In this document: positions 27,204 through 38,221 of the stretch, one piece after another
Layout of the letters: every line of letters starts with the position of its first letter
How positions within the stretch are numbered: position 1 is the first letter of the stretch
Assembly: GCF_002865645.1 (NCBI RefSeq)
Contig: NW_020194691.1
Location: 868,001-932,000, forward strand
DNA: 64,000 nt
Direction: 5' to 3'
Source of the DNA: Hyaloscypha bicolor E
Lineage: Eukaryota; Ascomycota; Leotiomycetes; Helotiales; Hyaloscyphaceae
Program-made: the position numbers and the translations under genes
The notes under the pieces: model-generated
What the model saw: the letters and a program-made list of their open reading frames with translations, nothing else
Databases searched by the model: none
Told to the model about the DNA's origin: nothing

Positions 27204-27894
27204 TTGAATTACACCTACCCTTTTCTTTCGTGCGGCATAACGTCCTTTCTTAAGGCCTTTCTGGTACTAGAAACTCTATATAGAGATAAATACCGTATTA
27301 ATGTCCCGATTGGCACGTCCACCTTCAAGGGAATCAAAATGACTTTGGGCGAAGAGGGCGAAGATGGCGAAGAGGTTGCTATCAAGTTTGAGTCTATTAA
27401 TCACGAAAACCCTCGACTCGAATATGAGGCCAGGGTCTACGAAACCCTCACCGGTAGTCTCGGTATCCCATTTGTCCACCACTTCGGGACCTTCGAAAGC
27501 TACAGGTATATGGTTATGGATCTCCTGGGACCTAGCTTAGAAGACTTATTCAATTTTTGCGACCGCAAGTTCACCTTGAAGACCATCCTCCTCCTTACCG
27601 ATCAACTCATTCGCCGTATAGAAGAGGCTCATAGCCAGCCCTGCTTCCTCCGCCATATTACGCCTAATAGCTTGGCCATAGGCCATATAAAGCGTTTCAA
27701 TCAGATTTACCTCCTCAAACTTGGTTACGCACACGTGCCTGGGACGGATGGCCCGTCAATCGATGGACCTTTAGAAGTCGGTACGTACTACATACAAATC
27801 CTTGTTATCACTCAGCGCTGACTCTTCAGAACCATCCTATCGTCATGACTTAGAGTTACTCGGATGCTTGCTGCTCTACTTCTCTGGTAGTTGA
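27204..27894 (+). pseudogene. Casein kinase 1-like pseudokinase remnant
   Basis: Strong CK1-family similarity: DKYRINVPIG (glycine-loop region, degraded), EEVAIKFESINHENPRLEYEA, VYETLTGSLGIPFVHHFGT, DLLGPSLEDLFNFCDRKFTL. The lysine of VAIK is kept. The catalytic loop that should be HRDIKPDN reads LRHITPNS, losing the catalytic Asp, and the DFG position is also lost (KLGYAHV). A 49-bp intron (27,781-27,829, GTACGT...TTCAG with GCTGAC branch) joins to EPSYRHDLELLGCLLLYFSG, homologous to the RRDDLE--GY region. The protein stops at 27,892-27,894 exactly where a dispersed repeat begins, so the C-lobe is missing. No in-frame ATG precedes the similarity (the frame begins at a TTG). A non-catalytic, truncated copy. 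Confidence 0.75.
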
Positions 27895-28045
27895 ACTCTA
27901 ATCCCTCAATCTTCGTTCCACATTCCGTTAGTAAGCATAGCCGCTTCTACTCAGGCCTAATCACCCTCGACTCACCCTCGGCTCAGCCAGCTCACCTGAG
28001 CAGTCCCTGGGCAACCTGAGTAGTACCCACTTAACTAATAAGCTA
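27877..28045 (+). repeat. Dispersed repeat, copy 1 (LTR-like end)
   Basis: The segment beginning near TAGTTGAACTCTAATCC and ending near ACTTAACTAATAAGCTAGA recurs in the same orientation at 38,944-39,166. Shared phrases include AGCTCACC/CAACTCACCTGAGC and AACCTGAGTAGTAC. Differences are mainly C/T and small indels. It truncates the CK1-like reading frame and is probably part of a transposon end or solo LTR. Confidence 0.7.
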
Positions 28046-28750
28046 GAGGTTGGCTTAGGGCGCATATTATATTATTTTAGTCAAGTTGTATTTGCTCAGT
28101 GCGATTCTATTAGGTTGGCATTGATCAGGTAATCAAAAATTGATGAATTATTACGTAAATCGATGGTTGGGTTGCAACAACTCCAGTAGCATCGGTGGAT
28201 ATGCGTTGTTAACAACACCGAACCGCAAAGCTGCTGCTGCTACTGCATGTCTGCTAGGAAGCATGAGCTGTTCATGTCAGTGGAGGCCTGGATTTTTAGG
28301 AGCCTTGGATCTGAAAAGATGTATGCTTCTCAAAATACTAATGCTGAAATGGAAGAAGCTCGTGATATTCAAGGCGGGAATATAGGCGTACATAAGATGT
28401 GCTGTTGCGAATATGGCGATCCCGGTCTCAACTTAGCTTGGTGATAGTTGGTAAATATTGCACCGTGGGCAAAAAGAGTGTTAATTCTGCAGATTTATCT
28501 ATGAGTTTTACAGAGGTTATATACTTGAGAAAGTGAGGATCGGAACTATAGAAAGATCTCTATATCTTCCGGCGGAGTACATTTCGGGATATTTGGATAT
28601 TATACCTTCTGTGATGTCGGCATACGGTCCTATCCGCAACAGTCAATAACACGAAGAGGACTGAAAAGTGAATCAGAGGGTGCATGAAGAAGTAACGAAC
28701 TACCGAATGAGAAGTTTAACTTTAATACCACGAGACTCCTCTTGCCGTAC
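28046..28750. other. Intergenic, nothing recognised
   Basis: Sequence of normal composition between the dispersed repeat and the stop of the tandem-kinase gene. Short plus-strand frames of 65-81 codons occur but show no conserved motif and no splice-consistent extension, so I treat it as the 3' flank of the kinase gene. Confidence 0.5.
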
Positions 28751-31700
28751 TCAAATATCCAAACTAGACAACCTCGAAAGCTGATTTAGGACTTTGGATT
28801 GAAAATGAAGCTGGGACTGTGGGCTGGCTTCGTCTGCTTCTTCATCCTCAGCGGATGTGAATGTGTCTCCCAAACACGCTTCAACGATGGACTGATAATT
28901 ACTTCCCATACTATGCCCCAATACTGGAAGTCTTTTGCTCAGGACCTTTTGGCGGATCTCCTCAGCACTGAGACTTTGATCTTCAACAATAGCTGTCAGT
29001 GGAAGCCAAAGACCAATCTCCAAGAGCACAATTCCCAAGCTATAATAATCGTAGTTGACCGAGTATCGCAAATCTTTTTTTAGGTACTGTGGGTGCTGGT
29101 ATCCTTTAATATCCTGGTCTGACGGCGGACCCTCAGTGAAGGTAGTTGTCTCGTTTGGCCGACTGTGCCGGAACCCGACAAGGTATGGACGAGTTTGATG
29201 CATAGACTGTGGATACATAATTATATTTGATGAGGTAAGGGCCTTGTGAAACCATCCAATTTTGTGCACTTCGTTGAGGGAAGTAGCGACGTTGAGCGCG
29301 AGCTGGAAGCGATACCCCAGTGGTGGCTTTAAAATGTGAGGCTGTTTACCGCTGATATAATGATAGAGTGTGATCGGATTGTTTTCGAGTCCTGTCAAGC
29401 CGTCTTTGGCCTCTGGAAGGTCATAGACTAGACCAAACGATCGTCGATCCTGATCGTGAAAATACCCACGGCACTTGAGTAACCCCACGTCTTCATAGTT
29501 TTGAACCGACAGGCAAAGCTTACTGATCTCTTCCATCCGCATGTACAGCTTGCTGCGGAGAAGGGGATCGTCATAATCTTTGAAATCGATTATCACCTTT
29601 ATTCTCTGCCCCTGGCTACTTTCGACCTGACCTGTAAAGTGTTGGCCAAGTTTGGTTTTCCCGATCTTGGGCCGAGCGATCTCCTGATCGTGGGACCAAG
29701 CTTTCAATTGCAGCCCCACCTTTTGACTGTCGTGCTTACTCTGTGCGAGCATTGATACCTTTGAAAGATTGGCCGTTGTATCCCCATCAAAAACTCCTCT
29801 CATTTTCGCCAGTTGGCCACTTTCAAGAAGAAGGATTTCCGATATTTGCTGCGCTTTTTCTTTCTCTGCTTGGGGAAGTGAATCATACAGCGCCGTATTC
29901 AAACGACGCAAAGGAAGAAAAACCCTCAGGTGTTTCTCTCTTTTCTTACTGATTATTGCTATTAACTCGCCTATTAGGGTTTTGAGATGGATTGACAGTA
30001 TCTCAAACTGTCCAAGGCCAAAGGGCAGGCTCCCGGGTAATTTGCAGGTATCAGATGGCAGAGTTGCAAATCCCAGAGATCTCATCCAGCTCTCAAACCT
30101 CTTCTTCTCCACCCAGGACTCTATGGATATCTCGTGGATATTGCCATTATTAGGGAGTTCGTCGAATAGATTTAACGCGACTTGTGAGAGCGAAAAAAGT
30201 GCAATCCAGATCATTGATGCCTCGACAATACCCGCGCCTGGGCGGAGCTGGGGGTCAAGTTGTAGGCATTGAGCAATCAATTCCAGTAGAAGTTGTTCAA
30301 CGGCTCCCTGTTGTCTGCCTAATTCCTCAATCCATGCAGTCACTACTGGATTAGGTTTGCTTCCTTTGTGATAGTAGGCATATTCGAATTGCCCAATCTG
30401 GAACTCTCTTTTCGATTCAAAGCTGGCAACTCCGTCTGGCCCTTTCAGCATGTAGGTGACGACGTCAAGCATTATGCAACCAAGAGACCAGATATCGCTG
30501 GAGCGATGGACCAAATGCAGCTCGAAGGTGTTATCAAGTGTTTGGCACTCAGGTGCGATTGAGAATCCATGGCGCACCTTGGCTGGTGTGGCAGAGCTTT
30601 CGAATGGGGGTTTGAACCTGGCAAGCCCGAAGTCGGCGAGAATGAACCGGTTCCCGTCTACTAGAATATTGGCGGCTTTTAGGTCATGATGACATCCTAT
30701 ATAAGCAAGAGGAAGCTCTTCAGCAACAAAGTTGTGCACACTGGCTACAGCAGAAGCTAGCCCTGCGAGTGCCAAAAGAAATGAACTATTGTCGATAAAT
30801 GCATCCGGTAGGGGAGAACGCAGAAACTTATGCAAATCTCCCCCCTTTGCCCTCGGAAATATAAAGCTGTGAATGCCGCGATAGGTGTAGCATCCAAGGA
30901 GTTCGCTAATGTTTGGATGTCGAAGTAATTTTAAAGTTGACAGGTTTTGTAACTCAACCTCATAATCCTGCGAATGCGGTTGCAGGTCTTTTCGTACGAG
31001 CTGGCATTCATTAGTGATTATTCCAATTCTCATACTGAGCGTCCTCACCTGGTGAATCGAATCATCGAAGCTTTGGTGTGCAGTATTAATAGTGATGTGA
31101 TAGACATCGCCAAATCCGCCACTTCCGATTTTATTCTCACTATGGAACGGAAGTATGGTGTCGTCTGTAAGATGCCTTCGAAGCATGAAGGGCGTGAATA
31201 CTGGCGCTGTAAATTCCCATTGTTTCTCGTAGAATCGCGAGGCAGGAACCGCCTCCATCATTGTTTCGAGTGTTTGCTGGTCAAATGGGAGCCTGTGATC
31301 CAACCAATTCGGTTGCAGCTGGTCGCTCTCAATAAATTTTGCGATGTATTCCAAGTGATCTATTAGCACGAGGATAGCGAAGATAAGTTGGCCTTTACGA
31401 AAGATTGTCTGGACGATTTCGGGTAGTTGATGCAGAGGAACTATTCCCCGCAACTCGCTCTGTATTATATCTGTCTGTAACAACTTGACCAGTGATTGCC
31501 TTGGAACAAAGTACCGGCTTTGATAGTTCTTGCAGCGGAGCCCATCGATTGAATCTCTCAATTTCTTCATTTTTATCGGCAATTTTGTCGTCATCTCCTT
31601 CAAGCTAAATCCAACAGAGCTATCCCTGAATCACTGTGGTCGTGTAATCCCAGCTATCTCTGTCTGCGAGTGCTGTCAGCCCTTCTTTATTTTGTCTGAA

Positions 31701-31913
31701 CCGACGAACACACGTCACTCAGCTCTCTAGGAATTATTAGCCCGTAGCTGTCCTCTAAGACCTAAGCTTTGTCAGTTTTTCAAAGGTTTAGCTAGAAACG
31801 TGCGATGCTCAGCTTACCTTGACTGCGAAATTGCTACCGAATAAGCTGGTCAACAGAGCCGAAAGGTCGGCCCTATTGATGTATCTGCTAGGAATTGTCT
31901 GCTTCACTGGCAT
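28751..31913 (-). CDS. Tandem protein kinase-pseudokinase
   Basis: The main exon is a 947-codon frame from an ATG at 31,594 to the stop at 28,751. After an N-terminal helical region that recurs in fungal kinases of this type (RCKNYQSRYFVPRQSL, QLQPNWLDHRLPFD) comes kinase domain 1: glycine loop IGSGGFGDVY (about residue 160), a candidate ATP-binding lysine in LVRKDLQ, catalytic HHDLKAANILVDG, LADFGLARF and an SDIWSLGC segment. All catalytic residues are there except HRD-Arg (His). Domain 2 (about residues 660-900) keeps the fold but reads GWFHKALTSSNIIMYP and LVGFRHSR, losing both catalytic aspartates: a pseudokinase. An upstream exon is likely at 31,818-31,913, beginning MPVKQTIPSRYINRADLSAL and ending in a GTAAGC donor, but the junction to the main exon is unresolved. 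Divergent from the CorA-like gene. Probably signalling; substrate unknown. Confidence 0.8.
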
Positions 31914-32725
31914 CTTGTTGGGTTCCGGATTGCGATTCTAGCGGTGCTGTGCGCTGATTTTAGTGTCGAGATCTGATGGAGTGGTCGGATTTGCTTCTGT
32001 TGGAGGGAGGTGGTTGGAGATGTTTCAAAGAAAAAGGGTCTCAACGGCTCAGCCTCAAACATGATATTCCACCCCCTTCTGTTGCCGGGCGAAACCGCGG
32101 TTGGCCGGCGACTGGGCTCCCGGAATGCGAGCTGATTACGAAGTACGCCGCTGCTCTGCCGGGATCTACTCTGCTACGTGGCAACAAAACCTGCAATCAT
32201 CCGATTTCGTAATCCAATTGGTCCCACTTGACTTCGAAGCCCTCCTTTCTACAGAGAATGATGCAGGGGTTGAATGAATTTCTCTGTGAGTGTGGTGAGA
32301 TAAGGCGAAATGGTGGTCGCCGAGTACAAAACGTGGCCCTGTAAGATCTGGCGTCGTCATGTCTTCCGCTCGTCACGTTTCATGCGACAAACGAATGAGG
32401 TAAATGGACTCCAGGTTGAAGAAATATTCGTTCCATAGCCTGCACGTAACCTACAACTTTTACGATATTTGAAACAAGAATGTCAGATTCAGTACTCACT
32501 ATGATTGGGTCACGTGACGCGAGACGTCATGTGACCTGAGGTAAGCGCAGCTAGATAAAAGCACGCTTCACTACGCAGCTCCGACTTAGCTCTTCAGTCA
32601 AAAACACCGCTTTGCACTCCCTCTATTTCTATGGTTGTGACGCCTTGCCAGCCTGTCCCACAACGCTACCCTACTTCTCCACTGATCTAGCACGCCTACT
32701 GTATTGATCCAGCCTGGAAGGAAAA
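31914..32725. promoter_or_regulatory. Divergent promoter region
   Basis: Sequence between the start of the tandem kinase (minus) and the CorA-like gene (plus). It contains the palindrome GTCACGTGAC at 32,509-32,518, followed by GACGTC and CATGTGAC (about 32,523-32,536). These are bHLH/bZIP-type binding sequences. A TATA-like GATAAAAG lies near 32,553-32,560, placed to serve the plus-strand gene. Short frames here look fortuitous. Confidence 0.5.
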
Positions 32726-34541
32726 ATGCATCCCCAAATGTCGAATGATGATGCCCACAAACTCTTTGGCGATAAAGTCCAGGTTGAGATCTTGTCCATT
32801 TCAAACGATGTTATAGGATATAGTAAGGCTATCCTCCAGCTATCTGTCGCCAGCTCCGTACGAGAGAATTATTAAATTAATACATTAGACTCCAAGTGGC
32901 AGAATATTCAGGAAGCCAACACTCTCGAACAACAATTAGCAGTTAAATGCATCCACCTCCAAAATCCCTATAGACGAACTAACTTAGCTAGCAGGAGCTG
33001 AGCACCAACAATCACCACATCTAGTCTGCCGAGGGCCCTGTGGTATTTTCAACACTGACTGATTACAGCTTGATATCCAAAGTTTTCTCTTGGGGTTATC
33101 TCAACATCACCCAAGATGCTTTCAACAAATTACTAGTATCAGAGCAGGTCTTTGAGCACTACAATAAGTTAGTGAAGACCTTTGGGCAGAGGATCAGGGA
33201 GAACAACAATGCTCATCTGATCCTTCGTACGTCACACTTTCCGGCGCTGACTTATCACGTGTCGACTTATTGTGAGCTGGTCCGACCCGACACACTTTGC
33301 GTCGCTCACCTTCCCTAGACGAAATCTGCTACAATGTCTATCATGTGGAGAAGAATCACCGCCAAGAAGGAGACCCATGGTCTATGCGGGAGACCGCCGT
33401 CTACCACAAACTGAATATTCCAAATAGACGATCCAACTGGATCTTCGTGCAGATTCCTCAAGCTGCGCGTACAGTCTTGGAACAACTTGAAGTTAGTCCC
33501 AAGCTATGCATCGATGTGATGCAATCAAAATGCCTTGAGCTGCATATTATACTTATCAGTGCGATTTCCACCCACTGGTCAGAGTACATTGATTTTCTCG
33601 GAGGTAAAGTCGACGTACTGGTGATTATACTCGAAATCTGTGACTTGGTTCTATGTTCTGAGCTGTGCCCAGGACGTGAAAGCCTCCTATTCGAACGTCG
33701 AGGACATAAGCGAAGTCGACTATTCGGTCACTTTCACCGATTGTCAGTCTCTTTATATCCTGCAAAGGAAATTGCGAAAGGCACGCCGCGCATTAGAATG
33801 CTGTCAAGATCTTGCGCGAGGGCTCGAGGACAGCTGGCTCGGTATCAGGATCAGAGATGACGATTCCCAGAATCAAAGTAGTAATCCTGTCAGAGTGAGT
33901 GTCGAAAGCGCAGCCGGTCTCCATTTGTATGCTGCTGAAATAGCCTCGCATATCAAGAACATTATAGCAATTTTGGAGAGATCGTATAGCATTGGAAACC
34001 TGGTGAGATACTCTGCATTTCGCCACATATAGCGGATCTCCACTCACTTTACCAAGCTCTCTAAGATCCTCGAGCTTAGACAGGTCGAAAAGTCACACAA
34101 AACGAGTCAATCAATTGAGAAGAACATTGTAGCATTAGAACATATCTCAACTAGGAGCAACGAAACCAGCCAGACTCTCGCCAAACTTGCTAGAGAAAAT
34201 AACAAAGGTTCTCTTACTCTCAAAACCTTGACATTGATTGCGACTATCTATCTTCCTGCTACCCTGAGCGCGGTATGTAACTCAGCAGATATAAATGTCT
34301 GCCTTGAACCAAAAATTTGTGCTAATTCTCATATTCCTAGACAATATTCAGCTCGGACGCGGTTCAAACTACCTCAGATGCTGGCTCCGATCTGAAAAAC
34401 TCACATTTTGTACTTGCTCCAGATTTCTGGGTATTCATGGTTGTAACATTGGGTTTTACGCTTCTCACGTTATTGGCGTTCCTGATTCTTCGTTACGCGG
34501 CAGGGAGATCGCAGAAACAACGCAACAAGGATGTCATCTAA
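32726..34541 (+). CDS. CorA-like two-TM membrane protein (fungal family)
   Basis: Five exons are consistent in frame: ~33,040-33,226, 33,319-33,614, 33,673-34,002, 34,057-34,272 and 34,341-34,541 (410 codons with stop). The body has WGYLNITQDAFNKLL, DEICYNVYHVE, DPWSMRETAVYHKLNI and a helical stalk (DCQSLYILQRKLRKARRALE). It ends in two membrane helices (LTLIATIYLPATLSA; FWVFMVVTLGFTLLTLLAFL), the layout of CorA-type channels, but without the GMN selectivity motif. Intron 4 has GTATGT and GCTAAT before CCTAG. The start is unclear: the 33,040 frame has no ATG. An upstream ATG at 32,726 opens a frame (LDSKWQNIQEANTLEQQLAV) with family-like texture but one TAA at 32,873-32,875, so the N-terminus may have another exon or be damaged. 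Likely in the plasma membrane or an organelle membrane; transported ion unknown. Confidence 0.7.
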
Positions 34542-35006
34542 TTTCTTCGGGGTTGTTGAACACTAAGACCCTTCTGGATTTTATGAACTTCAAGCAATAC
34601 GTAGTGCCTTTCCCTGTGTATCCAACGAAATATACACTTGCAAATTCTCTATTCTTCGTGTTCTTCATGGTTTCGATACCCTTGAAATCTCAATGCTACC
34701 AGCACATGGGTTATGTGCGTCCCTGTCCTCACACTCCATATATTGCTGGTTCGACTACTATTTTCAGCAGGTGCGAAAACACAACTCCTCATTCACCAAA
34801 CATGCACCCATCGGGAGTCACGCGTACCAGAAAGAAATGTATTAGGCTTCCCAGGTGCCATTTCAGGAGAACAACGTGACAAGCTCACCCAAGGAATATG
34901 TTCTTCTTAGCCTACAAGAACTACAAAAATACCATATTGCTGACTATATCTAATGAACCTCAAACTTTTCGATACTCTTCGGTGGTCGAAGAATGCTATG
35001 GGATCC
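34542..35006. other. Convergent intergenic region
   Basis: 465 bp between the stops of the CorA-like gene (plus) and the kinase-TPR gene (minus). No conserved frame, RNA gene or repeat is seen. It should hold the two 3' UTRs. Confidence 0.5.
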
Positions 35007-38000
35007 CTATTCCTCCATTGGAAATGCCATAAGTTGCGCTTCGAGCTCTGTTGCCTTGGCCAACTTCGCAGAATTCCTGTACGTCATAACGAGATTACCC
35101 ATTGCGGCTAAGGTTTGTGGATGGCCCTCACCTAACACCTTTCGCTTTGTTTCTAACAGTCGTATCTCCAGCTCCTCTGCGTCCTCCCAACGTCCCTGGC
35201 TCTCATAAATGAATGCCAAGTTGTCTATACCCATCATTGCTAAAGAATGTTCCTCGCCAAGCACCCGCAGACTTCTCGTCATCACTTTCATGCCCAGCTC
35301 TTCTGCTTCCTCAAAACGGTTCAAAGCCAGGTATGTTAGTGACAAATTAGACATCGCAGTAAGGGTGTCTCGATGGCCTGTTCCCAAGTTCTTCTCCTGA
35401 ATTTCAACCACACGTGCTTCTAAAGCTACTGCCTCGTTCAGCTGGCCTAAGTCTCGGTATATTAATGCCAAATTACCCATGCTAACAAGAGTGCTGGGAT
35501 GCTCCTCGCCAAGCACTTTCTTGCATTTCTCCGTCACCTCTGTTGCTAACTCTTTTGCCTCTTGCCAGCGCCCGAGGTGCCGATAGCCCGTTGCCTGGTT
35601 GCCGATGCTGATGAGCGTGTCAGGGTGTTCTGGCCCAAGCGTTTTCAAGCTTATCGCAAGGACCTCCGCCTCTAGCTTTTCTGCCTTATCCCAACGACCC
35701 TGAGACCGATATATTGATGCCATATTTGCCTTGCTATTTTGCGTGAACTGATGCTCCTCACCTAGAATCTTCAGACTGCCCTGCATTACTTGCGTACCCA
35801 AATTTTCGGCAATCTCCCATTGCCCCTGTTCTCGATATGTTGCTACCAAGCTGCTCATGACGATTAAGGTGACAAAGTGCTCTTCACCTAGCACATTAAG
35901 ACAGATATTTTTGGCCCGTGTGCCCAATTCTTCTGCCTCTTTGAATTGTCCCTCGCCGTGGTACGCTGACACCAAATTGCCCATTCCAATCATAACCGAA
36001 GGGTCCTTCTCCCCAAGTACTCTCAAACCTATATCCATAACTCTCTTTCCCAGTTGTATTGCTTCCTTCCACCGACCCTGTTTACGGTAGATCGATGACA
36101 GGTTATCCATATCACTCATCGTGTTCGGGGATTCCTCCCCTACAACTTTTGACTTTGTCTGTAATACCCGCAACTGCAGTTCTTCTGCATCTGCCCACCT
36201 CCCCTGGTCTCGGTAGATAGATGAAAGAAGACTTGTAGCGCTCAGCGTAGACAAGTGTTCCGGGCCTACCAACCTCTCTCTGATTTGAACTAGTCGTATT
36301 GCCAATTCTTCTGCATCCTTCCAGTGCCCCAAAACATGGTGGGATGATGCCAAAGCTTGTAAGCTGGTCAGCGTTGCGGAATCCTCCTCCCCAAATAGTC
36401 TTTCAGCTCTCTCCAATAATTTCTTCTTTAGCTTTTGTGCCTCTACCAAGCGCCCTTGGTTCGACATGATCATATACAGTGCTTGCATAAGGTCATGCAA
36501 ACAGTAGCAATTATCTCCCAGCACCTGTTCCAGTTGTACTATTTCCTGTTGTATCACCCGTTCAGCACTTTGCTGCTGATCGTGTTCCAGATAATAAACC
36601 GCAATATCCAATTCAGTAATATGTCCAAGTCGAAATAAATCTGCATAGGTGGTACCAGTTTTTCCGTTAGATGCCGGGTTCGAAAAGCGTTCCAATTCTT
36701 GGTGCAGCGCTCCTTCTTTCTTTCCGCTTAGTTCAAGCATCATTCTTGACCTCTCTTCATTTCTCTCAATGCCAAAACCAACCCAATGGCAAACGCTCAA
36801 TTGGAAAGCACTGTCCGTGCAGTCGGCCTCGATACAAGGGAGTAACACTCCATCCAGCCTATTCTCCAAGCAGGCAGTAATGTAAGTACGCACTCGATAG
36901 TCACCTTTGTAGGCTGGTCTTATTGAGTCTATTATCTACATTGCTTAGCGCGGTACCTTTGCTGTCAGACTTCGTATATATTACCTTAAATCCACAGTCT
37001 GAAGGTGACATAATCTCTTCCACAGGTTTCTCGATATTAAGTGCACACTGGACTCTATTGACAAAAGTGAGTATGTATTTCGGTCTGTAACTAATTTCTC
37101 AGCATACTTATCTGGATTTAGTAGGGTGAGTAAATGTTGGAGGTCAGATGCTCGCAGGTCTGCATTGTTGACAATAGATAATCGGAAAAATTCTTTGAGT
37201 TGTTCTCTTCTCTCCTTATCCAGGTCGTCTTTCTCACCTAACAGTCGGTCCGCTAACAACACAAGCTTGTTGGCGCTTTTCAGCGCCTCCAGACGTGACA
37301 ATTGTCCTCCCAATTCGTACTGGAAAGGTTCTTGCGTCCAAAACTCATCTCTGGATGACAGCTTCCGTTCAAAAAGCATCCAAAGGCAGAGCATACCGAA
37401 TGAAAACACGTCCGTCTTGCGCGCTTGGGCTGGCTTAAATTCAGTGTACTCGCGATGCTCTGGGGCGTCCCATGGAGGCGTCCGTGCAAGTCTTAGATGA
37501 TGATCCTCATGGGTGTACCAAGTTGAAAAACCAAAGTCGATGACTTTTGCTGTGAATGTACTGGTGGTTTTATCCTTGAAAACGAGAACGTTCTGGGGCT
37601 TGATGTCTCCATGAATGATCCCTAAATGTGTAAGCACTGCTGTTCGTTTACTCCCGCGTGAGATTTACCATTGCAATGCATGTCTGCGACCGCAATGCCG
37701 ATACCCATACAAAGCTCTAGTCGGTCCTTAAAGCCAAGTTCTCTGCAGATGGGCATTATTGCAAAGTGCCCCAAGTCTCCAAATTCAGACTTCTCAAACA
37801 CTAAAGCCGGCCATACACGCTCTACCATCTCATTATCGTCAATATCTTCCTTCACAGGAATATCCCAGCATATACCCTGCAACTCCACGATATTTGGATG
37901 GTTTCGGATGGATGGATGGCATAATGCAGTGATCTCATTTATCACGGATTGAAAAATTTGACCCTCAGGCTCATATCTTTTGTCCTTCTTTGCAACACGC

Positions 38001-38221
38001 TTGAACGCAAGGCTAGTCTGCAAATTGATCGATGACTGACTGATCTCACTTGTCTTTCCCCTTCCCGCAAGCTCTCTTGTTGATTGCCACGTTATGGGTA
38101 AGATTTCGACCTGGAGTTTCTGAGCCACGGCAAGGACGGTGATGAAGTCGTATGCTGCCGTCTCCTTTGGCACTGTGTCGTTGCTGCCAAATGTATTGCG
38201 GAACTCGAAGGTATGGGCCAT
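35007..38221 (-). CDS. Protein kinase-TPR (kinesin-light-chain-like repeat) fusion
   Basis: Three minus-strand exons, 38,221-37,669, 37,621-36,985 and 36,918-35,007, sum to 3,102 bp: 1,033 residues, a model whose frame closes exactly. Start ATG at 38,219-38,221 (MAHTFEFRNTF). Introns: 47 bp (37,622-37,668) and 66 bp (36,919-36,984). The N-terminal half is a protein kinase: SLAFKRVAKKD, HPNIVELQGICW, catalytic GIIHGDIKPQNVLVF (HGD for HRD), KVIDFGFSTW, WDAPEHREY and a DVFSFGMLCLW helix. A Sel1-like patch follows (AFQLSVCHWVGFGIERNEE). Then come eleven 42-residue TPR units of the TPR_12/nephrocystin type, with consensus NLA-IYR-QGRWEEAEEL--RV and KVLGEEHP-TL. The kinase looks active. The TPR array should bind a partner peptide or protein. 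This resembles fungal signalling proteins related to NLR repertoires; the function is not established. Confidence 0.85.

Noticed and set aside
28140..28444. Two short plus-strand ORFs
   Set aside because: No homology seen and no promoter or splice support; likely chance.
28799..31366. Several plus-strand ORFs of 64-167 codons
   Set aside because: All antisense to the tandem-kinase exon; no conserved motif.
34003..34032. A 30-bp intron in the CorA-like gene
   Set aside because: Too short; the 54-bp intron 34,003-34,056 keeps the frame and gives a better join (GNL-LSKILEL).
35857..36885. Plus-strand ORFs over the TPR gene
   Set aside because: Shadows of the TPR-coding strand.
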